Made by a program: the position numbers and the translations under genes
NCBI GenBank assembly: GCA_054661495.1
Contig: BAAFSQ010000020.1
Span: forward strand, 1-64,000
Length of the DNA stretch: 64,000 nt
Origin: Zygophlyctis sp. KS116
Taxonomy: Eukaryota > Chytridiomycota
Direction of reading: 5' to 3'
The notes under the pieces: generated by a model
What the model was told of the DNA's origin: nothing
What the model saw: only the letters and a program-made list of their open reading frames with translations
The model's database searches: none
Shown here: positions 35,901 through 46,635 of the stretch, piece by piece
How positions within the stretch are numbered: position 1 is the first letter of the stretch
How the letters are laid out: every line of letters starts with the position of its first letter

Positions 35901-36610
35901 CAAGAGCAATTGCATTATTTTGAAGCCAAATATGATTATAAAAATCCTTGTTCGGACAAGATGTCCGAATTGATCTTAGTAGCCCTTCAGAATATCTAAA
36001 TATTTTAAATATTTTATCCCCAATAACACAAATTTCCGTGGCATCAAATGGATTAATTGAAATTTGTGTTATATTTCCATTAAATCCTACTGGAGCAGAT
36101 GGAATAGATGCAATTGCTTTCCCCTTCTCCCAAGCATAATAATGTAATTGAAACTCTGGGCCATTCATTTGAGCTGCTAAATATTTTCCATCTAAAGAAA
36201 AAGACAATGCAGTAAATTCCTAAATTAAGTCTAGATCATATTACCTTATTTTCACCAGGATCTGCAAATATTGTTTTTCTCTTTCTAAAGGTGTTTAATT
36301 CATAGACTGTAATCGTTGGTTTGACTGATGATGCTTCTGCGAGTGCCATCATTGTCCGATCAGCAGTTACTGCCACTGACGAAATCCCTTCTCCATGCTC
36401 TGGAACCTGTATAAACTTTTGAGTATTATTTTCAATATTATAAACTATGAGTTTAATCTGTAGACACGTACCGACAATATTAGATCCTGCTGGATACAAA
36501 ATCGTATTTTCATCCAAAAAGAATAAGTTATCCTTGATGCGATTGATGCCAAAAACATGACTAGCATTAATAAGTAAGATTTACGTATGAGATACTGAAG
36601 CGATTGACAT
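32999..36610 (-). CDS. CFAP57: CFAP57 (WDR65), cilia- and flagella-associated protein
   Basis: Eleven exons in transcript order: 36610-36585, 36560-36472, 36444-36245, 36219-35572, 35546-35241, 35215-34813, 34782-34559, 34533-34258, 34229-34032, 34004-33705, 33676-32999. They give 1115 residues; introns are 24-30 nt. It matches CFAP57 throughout: THVFGINRIKDNLFFLDE, WD40 blades (VTCSTDKSIRIWN, GGHFFAATHGN, VSAGTDGAVYTWN), then a long coiled coil with EYQLRLKDMNFNEKLKD, GIMRKKF, and KNQEL-like KFVLD..IKELKEQVEPRENEI. CFAP57 belongs to the axonemal inner-dynein-arm apparatus. Its intact presence is the best evidence in the window for a flagellated life stage. Confidence 0.96.
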
Positions 36611-36859
36611 TATTTCCGATAACTCGAAACAATAGGAATTACTCAAGTTTATGCAATGGAAAAATCTCAAAATTTAAAATCATCATGGCATAAAGAATGC
36701 GGTGTTTTTTATTATAGACTAAAATCATTAGCATAGGCATAGATTGAAAGTCTTTGGACATGGGCAAACTCGCGTCGTAAAATTTCCGCAGAGCGTCAAG
36801 CACGCTATTTCCCCACTAGATCTTGGTATCAACCTTTACGCTCATAATGATAGATAGAA

Positions 36860-39034
36860 ATGGCACATTGTTTAACAGAGTTGTCTGTCTCAGATGGCTC
36901 AACCCCAATAAATGATAAAATAGAAGATATTCCCTGTTATGGGAAGCTAAAGGATTTGGAAATCATGGTTCCGCCGCAATGGTGGAAAACTGTCTTTGCA
37001 GACTCTACATATCTCAAAACAGATGGGGATTGTGTAGAGGATCCTCAAATTACAAAGGAAGAAATATCACTGCTCCTATCAAATACAGAATTAAAGTCAT
37101 TGATTGAAAATGGTATGTATTTTAACTATTGTCCGCTTTAATAATATGCGGACAACAAATAAAAATGTTTCTAATATAAAGGAAAACCAAAAATTTTAGA
37201 TCTTTGTTGTGGTCAAGGAAGACATTCACTATATTTGGCAAATTTATATCCGCATTTACAAGTTTATGGTCATGATCAGTCGTCTTTTCTTATTTCATTA
37301 GCTAAAGAACGCGCAAATTATCAAAAGAGTCAAACCAATTTTACAGTAGGAGATTGTCGGGAAATTCCTTATGATGATCAAATGTTTGATATTGTCTTGC
37401 TTTTGGGAAATTCTTTTGGTTATTTTTCCGATAATGATTCTGACAAAAAAGTTTTGGATCAAGTTTTGAGAGTTTTAAAGCCAGGAGGGATTGTGGTTTT
37501 AGATATAACAGATGGAGAATATATGCGGAGTAATTATGTTCAGCGTGCTTGGGAATGGGTAGATGATTCTACATTTGTTTGTAGAGAAAGGCAACTTTCA
37601 AAGGATAATCTACGGTTAATATCCAGGGAAATTGTTACTGTTGCTAATAGAGGAGTTGTGAGAGATCAATTTTATCAGGAACGACTTTATGGACGAGCAG
37701 AGCTGGAAAATCTTGCAGTCTCGGCGGGTTTAGACCTGATTGCTCAACCACAAACAAACAATGTTGAATCGGTCATTACTGTTGCCAAGGAATTAAGTAA
37801 ATTAAAGGATGATTTAGGAATGATGGAGCAGAGAATTTTGTTTTTTGCCAAAAAACCTCTTTCTTCGCCAAGTAGTGAAAGTGAAACTTCATCTAGTACC
37901 TTGGTGACAAAAAATTTGGAAAATGTATCAATTTCAGCTGAACTACCTTCTATTTCTGATATGGTGATACTTTTAGGAGATGCCACTCAGCCATGTGTTG
38001 GAAAATTGAATGATACTTGGAACAGTGAAGATTTAGCTACTAGACAAATCTTACTAGCAGCCATCAGTTCTTTAGGATTTTCCAGTGATGCTGTAACTGT
38101 ATTAGACAATCACGAATCATTTCATCGAATTTTAGCAGCTAAAAAGCCAAGTTTTGTTTTTAATTTATGCGATGAAGGATTCAATAATGATGCTTTAAAG
38201 GAGTTACATGTCCCTGCTATCCTGGATATGCTTAATATTCCTTATTCTGGAGCTGGGCCCAATTGTCTTGCCTATTGTTATGATAAAGGACTAGTTAATC
38301 GGACAGCCGAAGCTCTCGGTGTTCCGACTCCAAAAGAGATTTTATTTTTAGGAGATTCTGGTACACCAGCTATTTCAAGTGTTGAAAAGTTGGATGCAGT
38401 TGTAAAATCTGATATCAAATATCCAGCATTCATCAAGCCAGTTAAAGGAGATAATTCCTTGGGAATCACTCCACAGTCCATTGTAAATAACAAGGAAGAT
38501 CTCTCGAAATATTTATCTCATTTAAAAGAAATTGGTATAGTTGATGTACTAGTTCAAGAATATCTCCAAGGAACAGAATATGGAGTGGGAGTAATTGGTA
38601 ATATTGGTCAAGGCTTCCATTTCTTTCCTATTTTAGAGGTTGATTATTCAAATATTATTGCTTCTCATCTACCCCCTATTCTTGGATTTGATTCAAAATG
38701 GAATCCCTCATCTCCTTACTGGACAGATATTGTTTATAAGAAAGCAGAAATTCCAAAACAAGTTGAATCACGATTGCATGCAGCATGTATAAGTCTTTGG
38801 GAAAGATTTGGATGCCGTGATTATGCCAGATTTGATTTTCGTGCAGACAATGGCTCTGGCTATGATCAGCCAAACAGCAGTATTAAATTACTAGAAGTGA
38901 ATCCTAATCCTGGATGGTGCTGGGATGGAAAGTTGGCACATATGGGAAGATTTGAAGGGAAAGAGTATCATGAAATATTGGGAATGATTTTAGAAGCCTC
39001 ATGGGGGAGAATATGCCGGGAAAATCAAAATTAG
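36860..39034 (+). CDS. Methyltransferase / D-Ala-D-Ala ligase-like ATP-grasp fusion
   Basis: Exons 36860-37112 and 37182-39034 over a 69-nt intron give 701 residues. Residues about 85-250 are a class I SAM methyltransferase: KPKILDLCCGQGRHSLYLA (motif I), YGHDQS, VGDCREIPYDDQMFDIV, and LRVLKPGGIVVLDI. Residues about 335-695 are an ATP-grasp ligase of the D-Ala-D-Ala ligase type: FNLCDEGF, KYPAFIKPVKGDNSLGI, VQEYLQGTEYGVGVIGN, RDYARFDFR and LLEVNPNPGW, with the expected metal-binding acidic residues. The product is likely a methylated, peptide-bonded small molecule; the substrate is unknown. No peptidoglycan genes are seen nearby. Confidence 0.9.
37129..37155 (+). other. Perfect 8-bp stem-loop inside the 69-nt intron
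   Basis: TTGTCCGC (37129-37136) and GCGGACAA (37148-37155) form a perfect inverted repeat with an 11-nt AT loop. It lies within the only clearly long intron in the window (37113-37181). In RNA it would fold and shorten the effective distance between donor and branch region. Confidence 0.8.
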
Positions 39035-39059
39035 AGAAGGCGTAGGTTGAAAAATCGCC

Positions 39060-39880
39060 ATGTTTGATGAGATATCGTCGTTTATTGAGAGAATCCCTCC
39101 ACTGACCCGTTATATTTGCCTTTCGACATTCTTCCTGTCCTTGTCTGCACAATTCGGACTGGTCAACCCAATGCAGTTGATTCTAGATATGAAGCAAATC
39201 GTGAATTTCCAGGTATTTCAGGCGCAACTAAAGATAGTTTTGGAGGCTTTTTACATGTATGTGCCTCAGCTCTGGCTTTGGTCTTTTAATGCATTTGTAC
39301 TTTGTGCACTCTTGGCTTTCGTCTTTGGAATCTCAAACGTTTCGTGGAAGAAAAGGGTAATCAGTTGATTCGCTAAACTAACTAGCGATTGTTTTATGAT
39401 GTTGGTGTTTATCATGTTATCAATTTCAGTCATTGGTATGGCTGTAAAATTAGCAGTCTTGACAAATTCTTTCAGTATGGCGATTGTGTATATTTGGTCA
39501 TCATTGAATCCAGAAGAAATTGTACAATTCATGTTTGGCTTAAGATTCAAGGTATAAAAGTTGGAATTTTATTTTAGGCAGCAATGCTTCCATGGGTCTT
39601 TTTAGGATTTGATGTTTTACAAGGAGGTAGTCCTATCCCAGGGATAATTGGAATTATTGTAGGTCATTCTTACCATTTCCTGGAAAATATTTACCCATCA
39701 ACGCACAATGGATCTAAATTATATTTCACGCCTGAAATTGTTAAGAATGCATTTGATCCTTTAGAGCCTAAAGAAATGACTAGTTCAGCTAGTGGATATT
39801 CTTCTCAGCCTGGTAATCAAGCCAAGGCATCAGACTCTTCAGGGACTTTTGGTGGCAAGGGCTATAGACTTGGATCTTGA
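39060..39880 (+). CDS. DER1: Derlin (Der1-like ERAD channel component)
   Basis: Exons 39060-39212, 39238-39356, 39386-39551 and 39578-39880 (introns 25, 29 and 26 nt) give 246 residues, the normal derlin length. Splicing restores IPPLTRYICLS, VNFQFWRLFTCMCLSSGFG, LMHLYFVHSW with S-x-x-L-E, and AAMLPWVFLGFDVL, GIIVGHSYHFLENI. The end FGGKGYRLGS matches the p97-binding SHP box (F-x-G-x-G-x-x-L). It retrotranslocates misfolded ER proteins with an E3 ligase and Cdc48. The gene starts 25 bp after the fusion-ligase gene and ends 11 bp before the next ATG, all on the same strand. Confidence 0.95.
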
Positions 39881-39891
39881 TAACTGTGTTG

Positions 39892-40929
39892 ATGACTTTG
39901 CCGTATATTCTGAGAGAATCAACGCCTGAAGAGTATTTAAAGGTGATATCAATAAATTATGGATCATGGGGGCATCCTCTTTCCTTGGAAGATTATATTG
40001 ATCGTGAGTTTACACTAGCAAAAGTATCAAGGGAAGTTCGCAGATCTTGGGTTTTGATGAGCGGCGATGAGATTCTTTCAAGTTGTGAAACTTATCAAAC
40101 TCCATTGATTGCAAAGATTGATGGTCAGATCGTTGATGGATCTAGTTTTGGTGTAGCATCAGTGTATGAATTATTGTTTTGATTTGGTAGTTTTACACCA
40201 GTGAAACACAGAGGAAATAGTTATGCTACGTCAATGATGAAGATGTTGTATGGCGAATTGTTCAGTGACAAACAAGATTTAATCGGTATCATTACAAAAA
40301 TTTAAAAACTCTTAGGATCGCATCTGTATTCAGATGTTGGACCCAATTTTTATTCTAAAATTGGATGGGATTTGTATCCTTCATTATCTGCTGAAATAGA
40401 TGTTGATAATTACAAGTCAATCAAGCCCAGAGGTATAATAAACACAATATCCATTCCAGACCTGGAGATACTCTTGAAAACGGATGTAGAAAGATTGGTG
40501 GAGAATATGCAAGACAATACATTTTTGCTCAAACCAACGACACAATCAATTGGTTGGTTGTATGCTCGGTCTGTTTTTGTTGCAGAAAAAATGGGTAAAC
40601 CATCAGTTACATCAGTAGGTGTTGGATATGATGATTCCTTTTTACTCTGGTATTTATCATTCAAAGAGAATTCCATGTATGTAATCAGATTACACGATCC
40701 TTTCAAGTCTAAAATTCCCAATTTGATTGAAGCTGCAGTTGCAGAGGCAAAGTTTTACGGTCTTTCAAAAATTGTGATTTGGAATCCAGATATAGAATAT
40801 TGGAGCAAAGTAGACTCTGTGAAAATTGTTGAAAGAGAAGACTCACTATCTTCCATGGCTCTGCAATATAAAGGTATGAAATTAGAGAAATTTGGTTGGA
40901 TGCAAAATGAAAAATATTCTTGGGTGTGA
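39892..40929 (+). CDS. LYC1-like GNAT acetyltransferase
   Basis: Exons 39892-40163, 40191-40285 and 40316-40929 (introns 27 and 30 nt) give 326 residues. The features of the fungal LYC1 group are present: WGHPLSLEDYIDREFTLAK, ILSSCETY, a GVASVFTPVKHRGNSYAT block with the acetyl-CoA loop (R-G-N-S-Y-A), and SHLYSDVGPNFYSKIGWD. The C-terminal part resembles the LYC1 partner domain. In Yarrowia, LYC1 is a lysine N6-acetyltransferase; here the substrate is inferred only. The ATG at 39892 is chosen as the first in-frame Met after the derlin stop. Confidence 0.85.
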
Positions 40930-40933
40930 TTTT

Positions 40934-42552
40934 TCAGTCTGAGTTTTTTTCTTGTCTGTTTGAAATGTCATTTAGTGATGGCCAAGATGTCTTTTCTGAT
41001 CTATCATGTTTACTACGGACACGACCTATACTAGATTTAATAGAATTCACTATATTTTTGCGATATGATCCTAGAGAAGGGGTCAGATGTACAGAATCTA
41101 GATTCATTTCAACTGAATCCTTTTTCCTATCAACAAGGCTAGTATTTTTTCTTGGCTCGCGAAGTAGTGATAACTCATCTATTCCCTTTTCCGTGTAGAA
41201 TTTTTGAGTTAAAATACAGTGCGATACAAAAATTCCAACACTCTCTTCACTCATTGAATTTAGAGACTGAAGAGCAAAAGGTGCATTTGGTTGAATAGGT
41301 GGCTTTCTTGGTTTTGGATATAAGTTCCCAGTTAAAAGAGACACGAAATATTTATAAGTATAGAATGGTTCAGATTGGAAATACTTTATCTGATCCATTA
41401 TTTCAATTGTAACCTTTTTAGGAGTATTTGATTTTCTTTCCATCTCTGAGATATATGTCAAATCATGAATATATATTCCAAAATATGGAATCATTGGCTT
41501 TGAAATATTGAGTTTCATCCATTGACGATACTGAGAATAATTATCTTGTTCCGAACAGAATTCTAACAAAGCATTCAAGTCCTTGATTTTCTTTTTTGAT
41601 ACCAATGACCAAGTAATTTTTAATCTGTAAAGAGGGGGGGATTGAAGTGCACTAGTGATTGCCTTTAACGACTGAAAGTTACGAAGCTGATATAATCGTT
41701 TACTTGTTTTAATCCAATATTCCAAAACCTCGGCTCTTGCATTAGGTGTCTTTGGATTTAACGCTGCATGTTCAACAACTCTACATAGATAATTGAAAAA
41801 TTGTGTTGATGGTTCAATTGATGATTTGGATTGATTCTTATTAAAAAAGTCTGATGGTAAAATTCCACGAAATAGTTCCTGATCAATAAGACATAACTGA
41901 AAGGCCAGATAAAAAGGTCTTATATGATGAATTTCTGTTAAAGAGGCTGCTATATGTATAAAATCCATAATCTTTTGTAGCAATTCGATCTTTGATGAAA
42001 ATCCTCCAAATAAATCCTTTTCGGGATTAAAATCTGGATCTTTTTGAATCAATTTAGTATACATTTTAAGAAGAGTTGATTGCGGCGCTATCGGTATATA
42101 TACATCTTTTTCATGCCCTGATTGATCATGATTCACAAAATCATTTGTCATACTTTCCGGAGAATCATACATTCTTTTCATATTCAGCAAGTCTTCTGGT
42201 GAAGATTCTTCTAATTCTTTTGTTGAGCGATTACTCAAATATGCCGGTTTCGGTGGAACTAGAGGAGGAATCCGCCGATTATTAATCGATTGTAGCTTTG
42301 CAGCACATTTTTTTACAGTTTCTATTAATTCATCGTGTGATTTCTTATCTAGACTATAATCATTAGAATTATCAATCAAGATTGTTGAGATATCATTTAA
42401 AATCAATGCATAGATTGCATACGCATCCTGATCTTTTTAGATTCTGTAAGACTTACCTTGTGCTGAGAACTTTGCTCAAATGCATTAGCTTTTTCTAGAT
42501 AATCTTGAAAATGCATTGATATTAATTTTGTATTTTTCAAATCATCCGTCAT
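40934..42552 (-). CDS. RasGEF (CDC25-type guanine nucleotide exchange factor)
   Basis: Exons 42552-42457 and 42427-40934 over a 29-nt intron give 529 residues. An N-terminal helical segment (DYLEKANAFEQ and AYAIYALILNDIS) resembles an MIT-type three-helix hairpin. Residues about 125-200 fit a RasGEF_N-like region. The catalytic CDC25 domain covers about 190-440: LAFQLCLIDQELFRGI, RNFQSLKAITSALQSPPLYRLK, YRQWMKLNISKPMIPYFGIY and DLTYI. The C-terminus is basic and Ser-rich. It should load GTP on a Ras-family GTPase. Its stop is 4 bp from the converging LYC1-like gene. Confidence 0.92.
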
Positions 42553-42727
42553 TCAGCTGACGTATCATATCGAATGCGCGTAAAATTAGCATGGAATAGA
42601 ATGGAGTGATCTACCAGAGTCGGTTGAGCATCAGCTGATGATTCTTTGAAATTAATTAGGCTAACGCTTGCCATTTGGTGACAGAGAAAGCGAACGCGAA
42701 AGTTTCGTGAGGATTTCGCGTCGAAAG

Positions 42728-44348
42728 ATGCCAAACCGACTTTACGCTGATTGGTTGCTCTCAACTGTGAAAAAGCGATACTTGCTGATTGTTTGCCTAT
42801 TGATCCCATTAATCATCTTCTCATATTTGAAATCTGATCATGAAAAATTCGCAGTTGTCGTTGATGCAGGAAGTTCCGGTTCCAGATGCCATATATATTC
42901 ATATCATTCAACATGGTTCTTACCAGAAATCAAGAATCTAAAAAGTATTAAGACGGAGCCTGGTATTTCAACTTTGGATGACATTACTAAATATGAACCT
43001 TATCTTTCAGAGATTTTGGATTTTGCATCAAATAATATTCCAAAACGATTGCATTCAAAGACTCCGATCTTGTTTTATGCAACTGCAGGAATGCGTTTAT
43101 TACCTGTCCCCCAACAGACTGATATCATGAAATCTTGTTGTGATTTTTTCAGAAATAATTCAGAATTTCACATCCCAAACTGTAAAGAATTCAAGGTCAT
43201 TTCAGGTCATGATGAAGGAATATATGGCTGGCTAACAGTAAATTACTTGAAAAAATCTCTATCACGCACGATAGAGCAGTTAAATAAACAAACCTTTGGA
43301 TTTTTAGACATGGTAATTTATTTCTTGATAAATTTGATAGGGAGGTGCTTCATTACAAATTGCTTTTCAGCCTAGTCTAGATATGTCAATTACTCACAAG
43401 GACGATTTATCAGAAATTAATCTGGTCTTGGCAGATGGATCAGTTGTTTCATATAACATATTTGTAACAACTTTCCTTGGATTTGGTATGATCTTGATAT
43501 ATCTTATATATAAGGAGCTAATGAAGCTAGAAGAAGATATCTTGAAAACAAGATTAAAAACAAAGCAACCAATCAAATAAAAGATGATTGTCTAATGAAT
43601 GGTCATAAAGTTGCAGAAAATGGTGTAAGTCTGGAAGGGACTGGAAATTATTTGAAATGTATAAAGGAAGTCTCTGGATTGTTAAATATCGGAAAGTCTT
43701 GTAAGGATGATCCTTGTTATTTCAATGGAGTTCATATACCAATTTCAAATTTTTCAGAATTCAATCTCATCGGAGTCTCTGAATTTTGGTATACATCAAC
43801 TAATGTTTATGATTTAGGAGGATTGTATAATGCTACAGCCTTCTTATCAAAATTTAAAACTCTTTGCTCATCGAATTGGTCAGATATTTCTCAATCCAAA
43901 CTAGAGAATTTGATTAGTCATTCTGGGGGGCTTGATCCAACTTTTTTAGAGTACCAATGCTTCAAATCATCTTGGATTTACAATTTTTTACATTATGGAT
44001 TACTTTTATCAACACAAACCACCCAAAGCACAGCTCAATATTCTCTGGAATTTATGAATGAAATTCAAAATGTGGAAGTGGTAATAAGTTTATTATTTTA
44101 TAATTTAGTCATGGACCCTTGGTGCAATTCTAATGTCGATTTGCTCTACCAATACTAATCAACCTGGGCTTACATCTCTTCAGTATTGGAATTTAGGTTT
44201 TGCATTCTTATTTTTTAGTTTTTTGATCACATTTTCCGTCTGCATATATTATAAAAAGTGTCTTAGGATGGCATCATCAGAGACAACATTTTCACGATTC
44301 ATGATGGGTAGACGAAGGTCGAGTGAAGATTATAAATCAATTGTCTAA
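42728..44348 (+). CDS. Apyrase / NTPDase (GDA1-CD39 family)
   Basis: Exons 42728-43312, 43341-43485, 43515-44080 and 44109-44348 (introns 28, 29 and 28 nt) give 511 residues. All apyrase conserved regions are readable: ACR1 VVVDAGSSGSR, ACR2 YATAGMR, ACR3 ISGHDEGIYGW, ACR4 GFLDMGGASLQIAF (spliced), and ACR5 SWTLGAIL (spliced). TTFLGFGANEARRRY matches the Ynd1/CD39 group. TM helices near both ends (YLLIVCLLIPLIIFSYL and FAFLFFSFLITFSVCIYY) give the double-anchored topology of Golgi or surface NTPDases. It hydrolyses nucleoside di- and triphosphates. Start chosen at 42728, two codon-level alternatives upstream lack ATG. Confidence 0.95.
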
Positions 44349-44354
44349 TGTGCA

Positions 44355-44582
44355 TTAATTCATGGGGCTTTGATTTCGGTACAGCCTTCTTACAGTTGCA
44401 TTTGACGAACATTCTTCTAAGTTTGGAGCGAACCGCACACTATTTTGAGACAAATTAGTTCTCGCAGATAGTGGGCGTTGACGTCGCATGATCGACTCTA
44501 TTTCTGGTTTTGTAATTGGTTTGGAAGATTCGTCTACATCTGATTTTTGGCTTTCTGCTTTCTCAATCAGAGAAACCGCCAT
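44355..44582 (-). CDS. Small hypothetical protein (75 aa)
   Basis: An intron-free frame of 75 residues beginning MAVSLIEKAESQK, with a basic middle (MRRQRPLSARTN) and a short C-terminal region ending RRLYRNQSPMN. No family recognised. The P-L-S-A-R element is similar to short motifs common in ciliary or microtubule-associated small proteins, but this is weak. It fills the space between the apyrase stop (6 bp away) and the coiled-coil gene. It may be real; it could also be a chance frame. Confidence 0.4.
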   Translation of the reverse strand: MAVSLIEKAESQKSDVDESSKPITKPEIESIMRRQRPLSARTNLSQNSVRFAPNLEECSSNATVRRLYRNQSPMN

Positions 44583-44680
44583 AATTCCGGGTTTTGATGG
44601 CGGACATTTATTTTTTGCTGCGATAACCCAATTCTTTACAGAATAGAATTCATTACAACTGCGTTTTTAGATAAATATAT

Positions 44681-46419
44681 TCATTCATACCGCTTCTTTA
44701 CTTTGATAGATTTTTCAGATTTCAGCTGAATGGGAACAATTGGAGCTCTAGTTGACAAGTTGTCTTTTGTGGATGGTATTCCTATAGAATATGGTCTAAA
44801 GCCTCGATTCATCTGACTATCTTCTTTATCAGTGCTGCTGTAATAATCATATTCTACCGATTGACCATTTAGTCCGCTTATTAGATTTTTTAGTAGTTCT
44901 TTCCGTTCATAGATTGCCTCAACACCTTTAATTCTGCTACTGATTGATGAGATGGATTTCGTATCCTAATTTTAGTAATTATCATTTATATTACTGAATT
45001 ATTTACAGTAATATCAGCATCTTTTTTATCATTTTGAAGTTCCTCAAGGCAGTCCGAAAGTATATCAATGATCCTATTCATTTTAATATTTCTTTTCTTA
45101 TTGATCTTTGTTATGTTCCTAGAATTTTGTCTTTCATTTTCTAATTGAAACTTTAAATTTACTATTTGATTTTTGTATTTTCTTTCCATATTCTGGAGAA
45201 TATCTTCTTTAAAATTATCGGTTTGAATTCTTCCTTCGTTGTATTTTTCAGAGATAGTTTTTGAATCATCAATATATTCAATATTATGCATTATGCCATA
45301 AATTTCCTTCTTCAGAGCGTCATTTTTACGTGAGATGTTCCATTTTGGCTTTATTTGATCAACATTTGAATACCAGTCTGTAATTTCGTCCTCTGAATCT
45401 TCATTCGTCTGGATATTTAAGGTTTCCTGATGCTCTAAATATTCATTTTCGCTAGGACAACTTTCACGGCACGTTTGTTCTTCTTGCGTATCGGTACTTT
45501 TCAATGCCAGACTTTCTTGTGTCTTTTTTAATTTCTTTTTCAGAATGTGAATATAAGTTTTTCTACTTGCCAATTTCTCGCTCATTAAGCGTTCTTCTGA
45601 TTGTGCATTAGACTTATACATTCTTAAATCAGATACTTCTGAAGATAAATGCGCATTATTTTTAATCAATTCCTCCAGCTCCTGTTTCATTATCGACATC
45701 TTTTTACTTAAAATGGCTATTTGAGAATCACACTTTTTATGACTGCTTAGAGTTTCATACTGTAAGTTTAGTTTAGCTTTGAATTTTTCTTCGGTTTCAA
45801 AGTGCTTTTGATAAAACAAACTTTCCATCTGATGCTCTTTATCTTTCAAAACCTTTTCCATGATTGAATCATAATGATCAACGGTGATGTCGAGTTTCTT
45901 ATGTACCTCTTTTATATTTAAAATTTCTATAGGCTCTGTACGTTGATCCGATTCTTTTTTCAGCTTTGAAAATAAGCCAACTTGAACTAATTTAGATTGC
46001 AATTTGGAAATGGCAAGATTACTCTTTTCTCCAAACACAACATTTTCATGATATTCATACTCTTCAGAGAAATCTGAATCTAAATCATCTGATTCATTTT
46101 CATCCTGATTTTTTTTCTCAATTGCAGAAGGATTAACCGGTGCCACTTTAGCGTCTAACAGATTAAGTTGAATCTGCTCTTCAGCCGCTCGTATAATACC
46201 TTTGGCAGCAAGTATTGCATCGGCTTCAGATTTGCCTTCTTTAGTAGCCTAATCATTAAAGCGAAATCTTACAGTAATGATCGCATCATAATATGCAGCA
46301 TTATTAGAAGCTGCCTGTACATTCATCGAGTTTAAAAATGCAGATCGGCGCCCACTTCTACGACTCATTGATCTAGAGAAATCATCAGTCGTAGGTAGAG
46401 TCATAAAAGTGTCACTCAT
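44681..46419 (-). CDS. Coiled-coil protein, unknown function
   Basis: Exons 46419-46273, 46248-44995 and 44965-44681 (introns 24 and 29 nt) give 561 residues. The N-terminus is Arg/Ser-rich (SRSMSRRSGRRSAFL), then an Ala-rich helix and an acidic stretch. Residues about 130-440 are predicted heptad-rich coiled coil in several blocks (KEHQMESLFYQKHFETEEKF, SKKMSIMKQELEELIKN, RKYKNQIVNLKFQLENERQN). The last exon is polar and unstructured. I recognise no family. Given CFAP57 in the window, a cytoskeletal or ciliary role is possible but not supported by a motif. Confidence 0.8.
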
Positions 46420-46635
46420 AGCAGCGGAAAATAAGATGTCGCCGAATTAAGAGTTTTGACTCAAGACTCTTCAACTGACGGATATGTGGCGACTCAAGAG
46501 TCATATAGCTGAAGGCTTCAATTTCATCAAGATTTAGCTAACTTGCAAGCTGATCGAAAATAATATCTATTAAACTCAATGATTTTTTAGATTCATACCA
46601 AATGATTTCTATTTTAATATGATTTGATAAACATA
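46420..46635. other. Intergenic region, no gene seen
   Basis: About 215 bp between two same-strand genes (LYS2 end and coiled-coil gene start). It holds a near repeat of GACTCAAGA/GACTCTTCA around 46450-46505 (GACTCAAGACTCTTCAACTGA and GACTCAAGAGTCATATAGCTGA), possibly promoter elements of the coiled-coil gene. Nothing else is visible. Confidence 0.4.

Noticed and set aside
36860-40929. Dedicated biosynthetic gene cluster around the ATP-grasp fusion
   Set aside because: The tight neighbours are derlin (ERAD) and a LYC1-like acetyltransferase; only the latter could be metabolic, and tight spacing is general in this window.
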